A model generated the notes under the pieces. The model was given only the letters and a program-made list of their open reading frames with translations. It did no database searches and was not told where the DNA came from. A program made the translations under genes and the position numbers. A DNA stretch of 64,000 bases from an uncultured Muribaculaceae bacterium. Its GTDB lineage: Bacteria > Bacteroidota > Bacteroidia > Bacteroidales > Muribaculaceae. Numbering within the stretch: position 1 is the stretch's first letter; each line of letters opens with the position of its first letter. Below are positions 63,580 through 64,000 of the stretch, in pieces. The stretch is taken from the NCBI GenBank assembly GCA_910586995.1, contig CAJUKZ010000008.1, positions 42,909 to 106,908 of the forward strand. The letters run 5' to 3'.

Positions 63580-64000
63580 TTCTTTTAAGAAAGTTTTTAT
63601 AATAATACAAGGCTACGGAAATACATTTTTTGTATTTTTGTTGTTTGAAGTTACGAAAAGAGTGTAATTTATTGGAAATGAGCGTAGGTTAATTGCTCTT
63701 GATAGTAATAGGTTACGATTTAGTTAGTTATCTACTGCATTATCCTTCTGCGCGTTGCGTAACCTTCAAAGAACTCTTCGTATGCAAAAGTAGCTATTTA
63801 ATTCGAGATTTTGATATAAACTCCCGTTTTTTATCCCCTCATTCATAAGATTTTTCCGTAAAAGCGGTTTTGTTTGTCGGAACACCATTGCCAAAAACGA
63901 GTTTTGAACAAACGTGTGCCGACTACCGCATAGCCGGAGAAAAGGGCATTGCCTCACGCCTAAACGATGTTTAGACTGATGACGCAATGCCCCTTTCTTT
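63580..64000. other. Region after tpiA without a supported gene
   Basis: 421 bases. Contains AAATACA-TTTTT-TGTATTTTTG (63619-63638), which could be a weak tpiA terminator or overlap a -7-like element. A minus-strand TACTTTTG (63785-63792) is followed by a 20-codon frame ending FFEGYATRRRIMQ at 63733, which looks like a protein C-terminus cut off from its start by stops. The edge hairpin at 63942-63996 completes it. May be the flank of another gene or an insertion element outside the window. Confidence 0.5.
63942..63996. repeat. Nested hairpin at the window edge
   Basis: GGGCATTGC (63944-63952) pairs with GCAATGCCC (63984-63992), and inside CTAAAC (63960-63965) pairs with GTTTAG (63969-63974). 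On the plus strand the stem is followed by CTTTCTTT. Terminator of an incoming leftward or outgoing rightward gene, or a mobile-element end. Confidence 0.6.

Noticed and set aside
63766..63987. 73-codon leftward frame at the window end
   Set aside because: Contains the nested hairpin and has no family features; start codon region has no promoter.
1..64000. CRISPR arrays, rRNA and tRNA genes
   Set aside because: No regularly spaced direct repeats, no rRNA-like stretches and no cloverleaf with TTCRA-type arm noticed in the gaps between genes.

Overview
The window reads as a chromosomal segment of a gut Bacteroidales bacterium, most like a member of the Muribaculaceae. This rests on Bacteroidota-type promoters (TAnnTTTG about 20 bases after a TTG or TTTG), the near absence of Shine-Dalgarno sequences, a long PPi-dependent phosphofructokinase, the DUF4492-cydA-cydB order, the DUF1599-BT_3928-tpiA order, a SppA/LpxK/PNP/ThiL/UvrB/YgiQ run and a secretion-tail-like C-terminus at 6675. 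The assignment is inferred from gene content, not from a marker search.

Layout. 1-9.9 kb: end of a bile-acid/sodium-symporter-type transporter, then leftward genes for a DUF6155 protein, an S9 peptidase lipoprotein, a phosphoethanolamine transferase overlapping an outer-membrane barrel gene, a secreted protein whose start is out of frame by one base, and a TetR regulator with a FabH-like synthase. 9.99-11.1 kb is a decayed accessory patch: a frameshifted pseudogene, a DUF3800 gene with its middle deleted, and a compact leftward transcription unit that looks like a structured non-coding RNA. 11.2-18.3 kb: dacB, an acidic protein overlapping rsmI, a coiled-coil lipoprotein and the cytochrome bd operon. 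18.4-26.3 kb: an orphan tyrosine recombinase behind a glycosyltransferase and a radical SAM protein, then an S41 peptidase, pfp and a lipase-like hydrolase, all leftward. 26.4-35.3 kb: rightward housekeeping cluster sppA, lpxK, PNP, thiL, uvrB, ygiQ. 35.3-38.4 kb: leftward prmA, small barrel protein, trmN, CPBP protease.

38.5-48.6 kb is the most unusual part. It is a leftward array of eight genes with no clear terminator until 38491-38520: a small membrane protein, a 1024-residue tubulin/FtsZ-superfamily protein, a zinc-ribbon/one-TM/BIG2/MORN-like protein, three secreted proteins without a recognised function, a non-catalytic SUMF1-domain protein and a secreted metallophosphoesterase. The arrangement suggests a cytoplasmic GTP-binding polymer linked across the inner membrane to periplasmic partners. 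I know of no function assigned to such a set.

48.7-56.6 kb: leftward DUF5606-panC-panD-ffh-folD-capA unit and clpC. 57-63.6 kb: rightward gyrA, TPR protein, DUF1599, BT_3928-family protein and tpiA. The last 420 bases hold no gene I can support, but contain a strong nested hairpin at the window edge. No rRNA, tRNA or CRISPR array was seen.
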